A DNA stretch of 64,000 nt, from the NCBI RefSeq assembly GCF_013004695.1, contig NZ_JABEMG010000005.1:1-64000 (forward strand), read 5' to 3'. This stretch comes from Promicromonospora citrea (GTDB lineage: Bacteria > Actinomycetota > Actinomycetes > Actinomycetales > Cellulomonadaceae). The notes beneath the pieces were generated by a model that did not search any database, was not told the DNA's origin, and saw only the letters and a list, made by a program, of their open reading frames with translations. The translations under genes were made by a program, and so were the position numbers. Shown in pieces: positions 18,188-27,528 of this stretch (the first letter of the stretch is position 1; the number at the start of each line of letters is the position of its first letter).

Positions 18188-18752
18188 CGAGGCGGGCGAT
18201 CAGGAGGGTCAGGCGCTCGTCGTGCGCCTGTTCCGGGAGCCTGCCGCTGCGTTCGAGCAGCGCGAGCCCGTGCAGGCCGGCCCAGAACGTCTCGGCGAGG
18301 AGGCCGGGGGCGTCATCCCCCGCGACCGGCCCGACCACCTCGAGGAACTCGGCGAAGCCCGCCTGCAGCGCATCGGGCGCGTCCGGGCTGGCGAACCGGA
18401 GCTCGACGGCGTGCGTGAACATCGCGTCGTAGAGCGCCGGCCGCTCGCGCGCGAAGTCCGTGTACGCCCGTGCGACGGCGGCGAGCGACGCCCGCACGCC
18501 CGACACCGCCGTCCGCGCCGTGCGCAGCGCGACCGCGAGCTCCTCGAAGCCTTCGGCCGCGACCGCCGTCATGATCGCGGCCTTGCCGCTGAAGTGGCTG
18601 TAGAGCACGGGCTGGCTGTACTCGATCTCGGCGGCGAGGCGTCGGGTCGTGACGGCGTCCCAGCCCTCGGCCTCGGCGAGCTCGCGTGCCGCGCGGACGA
18701 TCATCTGCTCGCGCTGCGCACGTTCGCGCTCGCGCCGGTTGCCTGTCGCCAT
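18174..18752 (-). CDS. TetR-family regulator with stop codon inside a repeat
   Basis: 192 residues. Basic N-terminus followed by a TetR HTH (IVRAARELAEAEGWDAVTTR, then EIEYSQPVLYSHFSGKAAIM) and a C-terminal WHG-type ligand domain (HAVELRF, ETFWAGLHGLALLERSG). The TAG stop at 18176-18174 is part of the terminal unit of repeat locus 2, so the final residues (LAPPR) border inserted-looking DNA. It is divergent from a DUF4267 gene; two copies of a 12-bp operator-like sequence lie between. Confidence 0.88.
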   Translation of the reverse strand: MATGNRRERERAQREQMIVRAARELAEAEGWDAVTTRRLAAEIEYSQPVLYSHFSGKAAIMTAVAAEGFEELAVALRTARTAVSGVRASLAAVARAYTDFARERPALYDAMFTHAVELRFASPDAPDALQAGFAEFLEVVGPVAGDDAPGLLAETFWAGLHGLALLERSGRLPEQAHDERLTLLIARLAPPR

Positions 18753-18760
18753 GCGCCCAT

Positions 18761-18805
18761 CCTAGCAACGCTAGGAATCCTACCGACGCTCTGCTAGCGT
18801 TGCTA
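18761..18805. promoter_or_regulatory. Paired TetR-type operators between tetR and the DUF4267 gene
   Basis: TAGCAACGCTAG at 18763-18774, within palindrome CCTAGCAACGCTAGG (18761-18775), and its exact reverse complement CTAGCGTTGCTA at 18794-18805. A further GCTAGC half-site lies at 18820. Two identical sites in opposite orientation between divergent genes fit a repressor controlling both. Confidence 0.65.
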
Positions 18806-18836
18806 TCAACACTGTCACCGCTAGCAGGGAGTCTCC

Positions 18837-19199
18837 ATGACCATCGCCGCCTACACGCTCGCCGCCGTCCTCAACGTCTTCATCCTGTTCATCGGCGTGC
18901 GCTTCCTGCTGCAGCCCTTCGCGGCGGCCGCCGGCTACGGCGTCCCCGCTACGCAGGACCGCGCCTACCTGGAGATCAAGGGCGTGCGGGACACGACGTT
19001 CGGCGTCGTAGGCCTCGTGCTGCTGATCTTCGCCGGGGCGCAGGCCGAGGCCTGGTACATGCTCGCCGTCGCGCTGGCACCGATCGGCGACACCTTCATC
19101 GTGCTGCGCCACGGCGGGTCGAAGGCCGTCGCGTTCGGCGTGCACCTCGCCACCGCCGCCGTCGTCCTGATCAGCTCGGCCCTCCTGTTCCTCGCCTGA
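18837..19199 (+). CDS. DUF4267-type small membrane protein
   Basis: 120 residues with four predicted transmembrane segments (about 5-25, 48-68, 72-88, 97-118). The DUF4267 pattern is clear: GVRFLLQP near the N-terminus, then YLEIKGVRDTTFGVVGLVLL, APIGDTFIVLRHGGSKAVAFGVH. Function unknown; such genes are commonly next to a TetR repressor, as here, and are thought to be induced by small hydrophobic compounds. A Shine-Dalgarno AGGGAG lies 8 bases before the ATG. Confidence 0.8.
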   Translation: MTIAAYTLAAVLNVFILFIGVRFLLQPFAAAAGYGVPATQDRAYLEIKGVRDTTFGVVGLVLLIFAGAQAEAWYMLAVALAPIGDTFIVLRHGGSKAVAFGVHLATAAVVLISSALLFLA

Positions 19200-19300
19200 C
19201 GGAGCGGGGCGAGGCCCGGCGCAGGCCGAGAGCCTCGCCTGCGCTCTGCCTCGCGCCGGCCCTGACAGCCATACCCCGGCGGCAGGATCACCACACAGGT

Positions 19301-19358
19301 GACTACCTCGCTGCGTGACTACCTCGCCAACTGACTACCTCGCCAGGTGACTACCTCG
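19301..19358. repeat. GACTACCTCG repeat array, single orientation (locus 3)
   Basis: Four exact cores at 19301, 19317, 19333 and 19349, 16 bp apart, with linkers CTGCGT, CCAACT, CCAGGT and terminal GCGGCT. There is no facing arm. It lies in the 286-bp gap between the DUF4267 gene and a zinc-finger gene; otherwise I see no feature in that gap. Confidence 0.9.
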
Positions 19359-19485
19359 GCGGCTGGTGGCGGGTCGGGGCGGCTCTTGAGCAAGCGCATA
19401 TCGCGAACCGCATATCACAAGGGCATTTCGATGCATCCACATCGACGGCGAGAATGATGCCAGCCGGTCCAAACCGGGTGATTGC

Positions 19486-19764
19486 GTGCACAGGGGGCAG
19501 ATCCGGGTGACTGCGGGCCATACCAGACCGCGCGAGGCACGATCGTCGCGCGACGCCGTCGTCCACGACCTGCGGGATGTCGAGTGCCGCTCCACGCGCG
19601 CCGTCATGCACGACTACCTCGACCGGCGCCTGCCGGCCCGGCGCGTGCGCCGGTTCGAGTCGCACATGGACGGCTGCCCACGCTGCATCCGCGCGTTCAT
19701 CGACGCGCGGCAGACGGCGTGGACGCGCAAGGCAGCGGCGCGGGTCCGGGTCAGGAGCGGATGA
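19486..19764 (+). CDS. Small zinc-finger (anti-sigma-like, zf-HC2) protein
   Basis: 92 residues from GTG 19486 (start uncertain; GTG 19507 is also possible). The C-terminal half has the anti-sigma zinc-binding pattern: [23 protein letters not shown] (HxxxCxxC), then [10 protein letters not shown]. No transmembrane helix and no sigma-factor gene adjacent, so it would be a soluble orphan anti-sigma-like protein. Its 3' end overlaps the 3' end of the convergent hydrolase by 14 bp. Confidence 0.6.
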   Translation: MHRGQIRVTAGHTRPREARSSRDAVVHDLRDVECRSTRAVMHDYLDRRLPARRVRRFESHMDGCPRCIRAFIDARQTAWTRKAAARVRVRSG

Positions 19765-20575
19765 AGTCCAACAGGTCGGCGTTGATCACCTCGGCATGCG
19801 TGGTCGGCATACCGTGCGGGAACCCCTCGTACGTCCGCAGGGTCCCGTTCGGCAGCAGCTCGGCCGACTTCGGACCCGCGTTCGCGTACGGCACGATCTG
19901 GTCGTCATCACCGTGCATGACCAGCACCGGCACCTGCACCACCCGGAGGTCCTCGGTGAAGTCGGTCTCCGAGAACGCCGCGATGCCGTCGTAGTGCGCC
20001 TTCGCACCACCGGCCATCCCCTGCCGCCACCAGTTCAGCACCAGCGGCTCACGCAGCTCCACCCCCGGCCGGTTGAACCCGTAGAACGGACCCGCCGACA
20101 GGTTCCAGTAGAACTCCGACCGGTTCGCCGCCAGCTGCGACCGCAGGTCGTCGAACACCCCGATCGGCAACCCGTCCGGGTTGACGTCCGTCTGCACCAT
20201 CAACGGCGGGACGGCGGCGATGATCGCCGCCTTGGCCACCCGCGCATCACCGTGCCGCGCGATGTAGCGGATCACCTCACCACCACCGGTCGAGTGCCCC
20301 ACGTGCACGGCGTCGTGCAGGTCCAGGTGGGCCGTCAGCGCCGCCAGGTCGTCCGCGTAGTGGTCCATGTCGTGCCCGTCAGCCACCTGGGTCGAACGGC
20401 CGTGACCCCGCCGGTCGTGCGCGATGACCCGGAAGCCCTGCCGGACGAAGAACAACATCTGCGAGTCCCAGTCGTCCGACGACAACGGCCAGCCGTGACT
20501 GAACACGATCGGCTGCCCGCTCCCCCAGTCCTTGTAGAAGATCTCCACCCCGTCGTTCGTGACAATGCTCGGCAT
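19751..20575 (-). CDS. Alpha/beta hydrolase, cofactor-free chloroperoxidase/arylesterase type
   Basis: 274 residues, the usual length. [13 protein letters not shown] (oxyanion region), DRRGHGRS, nucleophile elbow GHSTGGGE at about 97-104, catalytic Asp in [10 protein letters not shown] and His in [10 protein letters not shown] complete the triad. This is the classic signature of the non-heme, cofactor-free bacterial haloperoxidases, which physiologically act as esterases or perhydrolases. Gene tail overlaps the zinc-finger gene. The 168 bp upstream contain no recognised gene. Confidence 0.92.
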   Translation of the reverse strand: MPSIVTNDGVEIFYKDWGSGQPIVFSHGWPLSSDDWDSQMLFFVRQGFRVIAHDRRGHGRSTQVADGHDMDHYADDLAALTAHLDLHDAVHVGHSTGGGEVIRYIARHGDARVAKAAIIAAVPPLMVQTDVNPDGLPIGVFDDLRSQLAANRSEFYWNLSAGPFYGFNRPGVELREPLVLNWWRQGMAGGAKAHYDGIAAFSETDFTEDLRVVQVPVLVMHGDDDQIVPYANAGPKSAELLPNGTLRTYEGFPHGMPTTHAEVINADLLDFIRS

Positions 20576-20743
20576 ATCTGACTCCGTTCACGGGTGCGGG
20601 GGCGCGGCCCCCGCAGCGAAAGCTGCCCCAGATCCAGCGACGTGCATGGACCCGGCCCCCTCCAGCCAGGATGGAGCCACGACCGGCCGGGCGCGCGCCG
20701 GGTGCGGGAAATACCCGGGTGATTCGGCCGGGAACTCCGCGCC

Positions 20744-21796
20744 TCAGACGGCGTACACCGTGATCTCCGCGGCCTTGACGACGAAGCAGACGCGCGCGCC
20801 CGGGGCGAGGTCGAGCTCCGCGGCGGCCTGCGGCGTGATGTCGGCGCTGAGCTCCGCCGTCCGCACCCGCACCTGGCCGGCGTGGGGCTCGAGCTGGGTG
20901 GGCGTGACGCGCAGGACGTTGCGCGGACTGCCGCCCGGGGGCTCACGGAACACCGACACCGCGCGCGGCGGGAACACCGCGACGACGGCGTCGCCCGGCT
21001 GCGGGTCGCCGTCGGGCATGCCCTCGAGGCGCAGGCCGGAGGCGGTGCGTACCGCGCCGTCCTGCCACGTGCCGGTGACCATGTTGAGGCCCGCGAGCTG
21101 CGCGGTGAACCTGCTGCGGGGCTGGGACAGCACGCGCGCGGTCTCGCCGTGGTCCACGACGCGGCCGCCCTCGAGGACGGCGACCCGGTCGGCGAGCACG
21201 AGGGCGTCGAGCGCGTCGTGGGTGACCAGGAGCACCGTCCGGTCGGCGAGCACGCGGCGCAGCGTGCGGCGCAGGTCGGGTGTGACGGCGACGTCGAGCG
21301 CCGCCATCGGCTCGTCGAGGAGCAGCAGGCCCGGGTCGGCCGCCAGCGCGCGGGCCACCGCCGCACGCTGCGCCTGCCCGCCCGAGACCTGGGCGGGACG
21401 GCGGTCCGCGAGCTCCTCGACGCCGACCTCGGCGAGCCAGTGGCGAGCCGTCGCGCGCGCGGCGGCGCGGCTCGCGCCCCGGCTGCGAGGCCCGAACGCG
21501 ACGTTGTCGAGCACGCTGAGGTGCGGGAACAGCAGGGGTTCCTGGGACAGCAGGGCGATCTGCCGGTCGTGCGGCGGCACGTGCACCGCGCGCCGTCCAG
21601 CCCCGCTCACGGTCAGCGGACGCCCGTCGAGCTCGACACGTGCGGAGTCGGGGCGCAGCAGGCCCGCGGCGACGGCCAGCACCGTGGACTTGCCCGCGCC
21701 GTTCGGGCCCAGCAGCGCGAGCGTCTCGCCGCGCTCGATCTCGAGGGCAACGTCGACGTCGCGGGCGGCCACGGCGGCGTCGTACCGGAAGCTCAC
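20744..21796 (-). CDS. modC: Molybdate ABC transporter ATP-binding protein ModC
   Basis: 350 residues from GTG 21796. Walker [10 protein letters not shown] at about 31-39, signature VSGGQAQR (V in place of L), Walker [12 protein letters not shown], and H-loop THD. The C-terminal 100 residues end in a TOBE/molybdate-binding-like region ([14 protein letters not shown]...[13 protein letters not shown]). It overlaps modB by 4 bp. It energises molybdate (or tungstate) import with ModA and ModB. Confidence 0.9.
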   Translation of the reverse strand: MSFRYDAAVAARDVDVALEIERGETLALLGPNGAGKSTVLAVAAGLLRPDSARVELDGRPLTVSGAGRRAVHVPPHDRQIALLSQEPLLFPHLSVLDNVAFGPRSRGASRAAARATARHWLAEVGVEELADRRPAQVSGGQAQRAAVARALAADPGLLLLDEPMAALDVAVTPDLRRTLRRVLADRTVLLVTHDALDALVLADRVAVLEGGRVVDHGETARVLSQPRSRFTAQLAGLNMVTGTWQDGAVRTASGLRLEGMPDGDPQPGDAVVAVFPPRAVSVFREPPGGSPRNVLRVTPTQLEPHAGQVRVRTAELSADITPQAAAELDLAPGARVCFVVKAAEITVYAV

Positions 21797-22584
21797 GGTC
21801 CCGTCCTCCCCTGACGGGTGAGGCCGATGACCAGCACGGCCACCACGACGAGCACGAGCGAGAGGGCGACGGCGGCCGGGGCGTCCGTCTCACGGCGGAC
21901 ATAGATCTCGAGCGGGAGGGTGCGGGTGACACCCTGCAGGCTGCCCGCGAACGTGATCGTGGCGCCGAACTCGCCCAGGGACCGGGCGAACGCGAGCACC
22001 GCGCCCGAGACCAGGCCGGGCAGCACGAGCGGGAGGGTCACGCGGCAAAAGACGGTGGTCGGGCTCGCACCCAGGGTGGCGGCGACAACCTCGTACCGCT
22101 GCCCGGCGGTCCGCAGCGCGCCCTCGAGGCTGACCACGAGGAACGGCAGCGCCACGAACGTCTGGGCGAGCACGACCGCCGTCGTCGAGAACGCCACCTG
22201 CACGCCCAGCACCTCGAACGTCCGCCCGAGCAGCCCGCGCCGGCCGAACGTGTACAGCAGCGCGATGCCGCCGACCACGGGCGGCAGCACGAGCGGAAGG
22301 AGCACGAGCGAGCGCAGCACGCCCTGCCCGCGGAAGCTCGTCCGGGCCAGGACGAGCGCCATCGGCACGCCGAGCAGCACGCACAGCACCGTGCTCGTGG
22401 CGGAGGTCCGCAGGCTGAGCGCGAGCGCGTCGGCGGAGGCGGGCGACAGGAGCAGGTCGAGGAACCGGCTCCACGGGGTGCGGAGCACGATCGCGACGAG
22501 CGGGAGCAGCACGAACGCCGCCCCCGCGACGGCGGGGACGACGATCCAGGCGGGGACGCCGACCCGGCCGGGCGAGCTCGACAT
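21793..22584 (-). CDS. modB: Molybdate ABC transporter permease ModB
   Basis: 263 residues with six to seven hydrophobic segments. The EAA loop reads [23 protein letters not shown], followed by [16 protein letters not shown], the characteristic ModB/CysT signature. ATG overlaps the modA stop by one base (TGATG) and its stop overlaps modC, so translation of the three is coupled. Confidence 0.92.
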   Translation of the reverse strand: MSSSPGRVGVPAWIVVPAVAGAAFVLLPLVAIVLRTPWSRFLDLLLSPASADALALSLRTSATSTVLCVLLGVPMALVLARTSFRGQGVLRSLVLLPLVLPPVVGGIALLYTFGRRGLLGRTFEVLGVQVAFSTTAVVLAQTFVALPFLVVSLEGALRTAGQRYEVVAATLGASPTTVFCRVTLPLVLPGLVSGAVLAFARSLGEFGATITFAGSLQGVTRTLPLEIYVRRETDAPAAVALSLVLVVVAVLVIGLTRQGRTGP

Positions 22585-23342
22585 CAGGGTGCGGGCGCGA
22601 ACCCGGCGTCGCGCAGGATGCGCTGCCCGGGCCCGGCGCGGACGAGGTCGACGAACTCTGCGGCCAGCTCGGCGTGCGGGCTCCCCGCGACGGCCGCGAT
22701 CGGGTACACGTTCACCGCCGCGGCCGCCTCGGGGAACGCGACGCCCTCGACCGCGCCGCCCGCCGCGGCGACGTCGGTGACGTACACCAGGCCCGCGTCG
22801 GCCTCGCCGGTCGTCACCTTGGCCAGCACGTCGGTGACGGACCGCTCCTCGCTGACCGGGGACAGCTCGACGCCCGCCCGCCGCGCGACCCGTTGCGTGG
22901 CGGCGCCGCACGGTACCTCCGGGGCGCAGACGACGACGTCGAGGTCGCCGGCCAGGTCCGCGAGGCCGGACACGTCGGCCGGGTTGCCCGCCGGCACGGC
23001 GATCCGGAGCGTGTTGGACGCGAAGGCCACCGGGTCGGCGCCCGCCAGCCCGTCGGCGGTCAGCCGCTCCATGGTCGCCTCGTCGGCCGACGCGACCAGG
23101 TCGGCCGGCGCGCCCTCCTGGACCTGCGCGACCAGGTCCGACGACCCGGCGAAGCTGAACGCCACCTCGACACCCTCGTGGGTGCGCTCGAACTCCTCGC
23201 CGATCTCCTCGAACGTCGCCGTCAGGGACGCCGCGGCGAACACGGTCAGCGTGGTCTCGCCGGTGGCGGCGTCGGCGTCGCCGGACGCGCACCCCGCGGT
23301 GAGCAGCAGGACCGCCGTCGCGGCCGGCACGACGCGCCTCAT
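22584..23342 (-). CDS. modA: Molybdate-binding lipoprotein ModA
   Basis: 252 residues. Signal peptide with lipobox LLTAGC at about 14-19, giving a lipid-anchored extracytoplasmic protein. Mature sequence: [19 protein letters not shown], then [25 protein letters not shown], the family ligand-binding segments with the two serines that hold the oxyanion. C-terminal [19 protein letters not shown] is also typical. Captures molybdate for ModBC. Confidence 0.93.
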   Translation of the reverse strand: MRRVVPAATAVLLLTAGCASGDADAATGETTLTVFAAASLTATFEEIGEEFERTHEGVEVAFSFAGSSDLVAQVQEGAPADLVASADEATMERLTADGLAGADPVAFASNTLRIAVPAGNPADVSGLADLAGDLDVVVCAPEVPCGAATQRVARRAGVELSPVSEERSVTDVLAKVTTGEADAGLVYVTDVAAAGGAVEGVAFPEAAAAVNVYPIAAVAGSPHAELAAEFVDLVRAGPGQRILRDAGFAPAP

Positions 23343-23743
23343 GACTCCTCCGCCGCGGTCTCGACGATGACGGTCGTCGACTTGATGACCGCCACCGCGA
23401 CCGAGCCGAGCTCGAGCCGCAGGTCGCGCACCGCCTCGCTGCTCATGAGCGACACCACGCGGAACGGACCGCACTGGAGCTCGACCTGGGCCATCACGGT
23501 GTCGACCCGCAGGTCGGTGACGATGCCGACGAACCGGTTGCGCGCCGAGCTGGCCACCCCGCCGGGCGGACCGGGCGGCGTCGCCTGCTCGCGTGCGACC
23601 AACGCCACCTCGTAGCCGTCGACCACCTTGCGGCCCGACGCGTCGGTGCCCGCGGTGAGCATGCCGCGGTCGATCCAGCGGCGCACGGTGTCGTCGCTGA
23701 CGCCGAGGTAGGTGGCGGCGTCGCGGATCCTCATCTGCGGCAT
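23339..23743 (-). CDS. MerR-type HTH plus TOBE (molbindin) regulator of the mod operon
   Basis: 134 residues. Residues about 5-45 are an excisionase/MerR-type helix-turn-helix ([22 protein letters not shown]). Residues about 70-134 are a TOBE/Mop molybdate-binding domain ([22 protein letters not shown] ends near [15 protein letters not shown]). It thus does the job of ModE with a different HTH. The stop overlaps the modA start (ATGA). I chose ATG 23743, which is preceded by TAGCAT (23756-23751); ATG 23752 and 23734 are alternatives. Confidence 0.85.
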   Translation of the reverse strand: MPQMRIRDAATYLGVSDDTVRRWIDRGMLTAGTDASGRKVVDGYEVALVAREQATPPGPPGGVASSARNRFVGIVTDLRVDTVMAQVELQCGPFRVVSLMSSEAVRDLRLELGSVAVAVIKSTTVIVETAAEES

Positions 23744-23858
23744 GGAAAGCATGCTAGACCCGCCGCTGCGGTCAGCGGGAGGCCGGAGCGCCGATCATGC
23801 GGAGGGTCACCGCGGTTCGGACTGTCGCGATCTCTTCGCCCGCTGCGACGCTGGGCGA

Positions 23859-24599
23859 ATGAGTACTGACCACCAGACCCGGACCGCGTGGGCCGCGGCG
23901 GCGCGCAAGTACGAGGACGAGTACGCCGCACACCTCGAAGCCGCCCGAACCGCCGTACTCCTTCCCCCTGAGCTGGACGCCCTTGCGGATATCGTGCCGG
24001 GCGCGGACGTGGTTCACCCGCTCAGCGGTCACGGCCTGGACGACGCTGCCCTCGTCCGCCTCGGCGCACGCACGGTGCATGGTCTCGACTACAGCGAGGC
24101 CGCCGTCTCGAGCGCCCAGCGGCGAGCGAACGAGCTCGGCCTTCCGTGCCGCTACACGCAGTCGACACTGCCGAACAGCGGCCTGCCGGACGCGTGCGCC
24201 GACCTCGTCTACACGGGCAAGGGCGCACTCATCTGGCTCGCCGATCTCGACGCCTTCCTCGCGGAGACGTACCGCCTGCTGCGCCCAGGTGGTCGGCTCT
24301 ACGTCTACGAGGCGCATCCCTTGGTCCCGCTGTGGACCTGGGACGCCGATGAACCACGGATCCGACCCGACCGCGGGTACTTCGCCGCCTCGCACGTCAA
24401 CGACACGTTTCCCGGGCGGGGTGCGGTTGAGCAGCAGCACACCCTTGCGGACATCGTCACGGCAGGCCTCCGCTCGGGATTCCTGCTCGAGAACCTCGCG
24501 GAGCACCCCGAGCCGTTCTGGCGGCCCGGCGGCGTTGACGCCGCCGCGTGGGATGGGCGGCTCCCGAACTCGTTCAGCATGCTGGCGCGCCGTGCGTGA
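23859..24599 (+). CDS. Class I SAM-dependent methyltransferase
   Basis: 246 residues. Motif I region reads VVHPLSGHGLDDAALVRLGA, followed by VHGLDYSEAAVSSAQRRA (motif II acidic residue region), LVYTGKGALIWLADLDAFL and LLRPGGRLYVYEAHPL (motif IV/post-IV). Substrate not identifiable. Codon use is slightly less G+C-rich than neighbours. The gene is 12 bp upstream of a membrane protein gene, likely one transcript. Confidence 0.82.
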   Translation: MSTDHQTRTAWAAAARKYEDEYAAHLEAARTAVLLPPELDALADIVPGADVVHPLSGHGLDDAALVRLGARTVHGLDYSEAAVSSAQRRANELGLPCRYTQSTLPNSGLPDACADLVYTGKGALIWLADLDAFLAETYRLLRPGGRLYVYEAHPLVPLWTWDADEPRIRPDRGYFAASHVNDTFPGRGAVEQQHTLADIVTAGLRSGFLLENLAEHPEPFWRPGGVDAAAWDGRLPNSFSMLARRA

Positions 24600-24611
24600 C
24601 GGTTCGCAGCC

Positions 24612-25226
24612 ATGACCAGCAGGCACACGGCGAGCCTTCGCCGGACCGTCCTCGTCGTGGCCGCGCTGAACCTCGCGTACTTCGTGGTCGAGCTGACCGT
24701 GGCGCTCGGCGCCGGATCGGTCGCCCTCCTGGCGGACAGCGTCGACTTCCTCGAGGACACCGCGATCAACCTGCTCGTCGCGCTCGCTCTCACGTGGCCC
24801 CTCGCCCGGCGCGCCCGCATGGGCCGGGTCATGGCCGCGCTGATCCTGCTGCCCGCCGCGGCGGCAGCGTGGGAGGCCGTGCAGCGCTTCGGGTCGCCGA
24901 CGCCGCCCGACGCGCTCCCCCTGGTCGTGGCCTCGGCCGGCGCGATCGTCGTCAACGGCGTGAGCGCCTGGCTCCTGGCACGGAGCCACCACCAGGGCGG
25001 GGCCCTCGGCCGCGCCGCCTTCCTCTCCGCACGGAACGACGTGGTGGTCAACGTGGCGATCATCGCGATGGGTCTGCTCACCGCACAGACCGGATCGGGC
25101 TGGCCCGACCTGGTGCTGGGCTGCGCGATCATCCTGCTCGCCCTGCATGCGAGCCACGAGGTGTGGGAGGTCGGCGAGGAGGAGAGGCTGGCGGCGAAGG
25201 CCATCGTGGGCGACGACCTCGGCTGA
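24612..25226 (+). CDS. Cation-efflux (CDF)-type membrane protein without cytoplasmic domain
   Basis: 204 residues, six hydrophobic segments. The first half matches the CDF transporter fold: YFVVELTVALGAGSVALLADSVDFLEDT, where CDF proteins carry metal-binding Asp/His on TM2, and SARNDVVVNVAIIAMGLL, matching TM5. The usual cytoplasmic metallochaperone-like C-terminal domain is missing, so the protein is about 100 residues shorter than ZitB/CzcD. Candidate substrate: a divalent cation such as Zn or Co. Confidence 0.72.
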   Translation: MTSRHTASLRRTVLVVAALNLAYFVVELTVALGAGSVALLADSVDFLEDTAINLLVALALTWPLARRARMGRVMAALILLPAAAAAWEAVQRFGSPTPPDALPLVVASAGAIVVNGVSAWLLARSHHQGGALGRAAFLSARNDVVVNVAIIAMGLLTAQTGSGWPDLVLGCAIILLALHASHEVWEVGEEERLAAKAIVGDDLG

Positions 25227-25240
25227 GCCGCGCACCGCGC

Positions 25241-25269
25241 TTGTGCCGGGACGCTCCTCACCGTAGAGT
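25241..25269 (+). promoter_or_regulatory. Promoter of the Ohr-family gene
   Basis: -35 TTGTGC (25241-25246), 17-bp spacer, -10 TAGAGT (25264-25269), 45 bp before the ATG. No OhrR gene is adjacent. Confidence 0.6.
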
Positions 25270-25314
25270 GGACGTACTAGTTCGTCTACAAGCGACGCGA
25301 CCAAGGAGCGGAAC

Positions 25315-25743
<429 letters not shown>

Positions 25744-25840
25744 CGCGTCGGCGTCGCCCCCGCCTCGAGGTCGGCGTCTCTCGGTCCTGCGTGCTCGCGG
25801 ACCCGGGAGGCGCCGGCCTCGAGGCACGTTCGCGACAGGA

Positions 25841-26842
25841 TCAGCCGCCGCCCGACGACGCCGCGCGGCTCGCCCGGACCGCCACGTCCGCGAACGCCGC
25901 GCGGAGCTCGGGCGGGCCGACCACCTCGACGTCGGCGTCGAACCGCAGCAGGCTCGCGGCCAGCGCCGCCCAGCTCCAGGCACCCGCCACGAGCCGTGTC
26001 CGGTCAGGGCCGAGCGCCTCGACGACGCCGTCCTGCGCGAACGGTGCCACCCGCTCGACGGGCAGGTCGAGCACCACCTCGCCGCGGCACGCCCACCCCG
26101 CGGCGCGGGGCCCGGGGTCACCCGAACCCGTGAAGCGCGCCGTCAGGAAGGCCGCGACGTCCCCGCCGGGCACCTCCCGCGGCGTGAACCGGGGGCCGTT
26201 GGGCACGCGGAGCTCCATCCGGTCGACGCGGTAGACCCGCCAGTCGTCCCGCGCGGGCGACCAGCCGACGACGTACCAGCGCCCGTCGCGGGCCACGACG
26301 TGGTGCGGCTGGACCCGGCGCGGCGGGCCGTCGCCGTCGTCCGGGCGGCCGGGCGCGCGGTAGTCGAACCGCACCTCCTCCCGACGGCGGACGGCGGCGC
26401 TCAGCGCGACGAGGACGTCGGTGCCGACGGACACACCGGCCGGGCGGCCCGCCGACAGCTCGAGCGCGTCGACCCGCTGCCGCAGCCTCGACGGCAGCAC
26501 CTGGCGCAACGTCGCGAGCGCGCGGGCGGCGGCGTCCTCGACGTCGGCCCCCGTGGTCACGGCGGTCCGGAGGGCGACGGCGAGGGCGACGGCCTGCTCG
26601 TCGTCGAACAGGAGGGGCGGGACCTCGGAACCGGCACCGAGCCGGTAACCGCCCTCCGGCCCTCTGGTCGCCTGGACCGGGTAGCCGAGCTCGCGCAGCC
26701 GGTCGACGTCGCGGCGCACGGTGCGTTCGCTCACGCCGAGCCGGCCGGCGAGGCGCTCCGCCGGCCAGTCCCGGCGCGCCTGCAGCAGAGACAGCAGGGC
26801 GAGCAGGCGGGACGACGTCGTGGTCGCGTCGGCGATCGGCAT
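25841..26842 (-). CDS. WYL-domain transcriptional regulator (DeoR-type HTH)
   Basis: 333 residues. N-terminal winged HTH (RLLALLSLLQARRDWPAERL, then VSERTVRRDVDRLRELGYPV) and a WYL domain around VARDGRWYVVGWSPARDDWRVYRVDRM, followed by the WCX segment. It is divergent from a VOC-family gene (112 bp between starts) and most likely controls it. WYL regulators respond to nucleic acid or small ligands; the effector here is unknown. Confidence 0.9.
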   Translation of the reverse strand: MPIADATTTSSRLLALLSLLQARRDWPAERLAGRLGVSERTVRRDVDRLRELGYPVQATRGPEGGYRLGAGSEVPPLLFDDEQAVALAVALRTAVTTGADVEDAAARALATLRQVLPSRLRQRVDALELSAGRPAGVSVGTDVLVALSAAVRRREEVRFDYRAPGRPDDGDGPPRRVQPHHVVARDGRWYVVGWSPARDDWRVYRVDRMELRVPNGPRFTPREVPGGDVAAFLTARFTGSGDPGPRAAGWACRGEVVLDLPVERVAPFAQDGVVEALGPDRTRLVAGAWSWAALAASLLRFDADVEVVGPPELRAAFADVAVRASRAASSGGG

Positions 26843-26953
26843 GCCGTCCAGACTGTCACGAGTACCGGACGTTCCCTGTCCGGAACTGCCGGGAGGGTGG
26901 GTCTGTCGCCGGGACCTCCGGCGGCGTCCCCCTCTCCGCAAAGGACGGTCGAC

Positions 26954-27412
26954 ATGTCGATCACCACCGTGCCCCACCTGAACTTCCGCGGTCAGGCCCG
27001 GGCAGCCCTCGAGCACTACCACGCCGTGTTCGGGGGGCAGCTGCTCGTCACCACCTACGGCGACGTCGGCGTGCCCGCGGACGCGCCCGGCGCCGACAGG
27101 GTCGTGTTCGGCCAGGTCGTCGCCGAGAACGGCTTCCGCATCATGGCCTACGACGTCCCGGGCGAGGACCGCCCCGTCGGCACGCCGACGACCCGCCGCG
27201 AGAACGGCGCGACCCTCACCGACGAGCCGTTCTTCGTGTCGGTACGGGGCGACGGTGTCGAGGAGGTCGGCGCGCTGTGGAAGGGCCTGGCCGAGGGCGC
27301 GACCGTCGTCGAGGAGTACGGGCCGTCGGCATGGGCGCCGGCGTCGGGCATGCTCACGGACCGCTTCGGCGTGACGTGGATCCTGGACGTGGCGGCGGAC
27401 CGGCCCGCCTGA
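26954..27412 (+). CDS. VOC/PhnB-like (3-demethylubiquinone-9 methyltransferase-type fold) protein
   Basis: 152 residues. HLNFRGQARAALEHYHAVFGG opens the PhnB-like VOC fold; FFVSVRGDGVEEVGALWKGL, ASGMLTDRFGVTWILDV closes it. Metal ligands typical of glyoxalase are not all conserved, as usual for PhnB-like proteins. Divergent from the WYL regulator, and ended by a 27-bp hairpin. Confidence 0.82.
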   Translation: MSITTVPHLNFRGQARAALEHYHAVFGGQLLVTTYGDVGVPADAPGADRVVFGQVVAENGFRIMAYDVPGEDRPVGTPTTRRENGATLTDEPFFVSVRGDGVEEVGALWKGLAEGATVVEEYGPSAWAPASGMLTDRFGVTWILDVAADRPA

Positions 27413-27439
27413 CGCAGCGGGCGGCTGCCGCTGATCGCT

Positions 27440-27499
27440 TTCGAGACCGACGTTGCTCGGCTTTGAGCGTCGTCAAAGCCGAGCAACGTCGGTCTCGAA
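27440..27499. terminator. Perfect 27-bp hairpin between convergent genes
   Basis: 27440-27466 pairs perfectly with 27473-27499 around a 6-nt loop. It lies between convergent stops (27412 and 27529), so it can terminate both. The arm start TTTCGAGACCGAC is nearly the same as the arm of the hairpin near 37.8 kb. Confidence 0.8.
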
Positions 27500-27528
27500 G
27501 ACGATCCAGGGAGGTCGAAGGCCGCAGC

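Noticed and set aside
19351-19665. Minus-strand frame ending in PPR and a repeat-derived stop, like the TetR gene at locus 2
   Set aside because: The similarity comes from the shared terminal repeat sequence; the frame is opposite the zinc-finger gene and has no family match.
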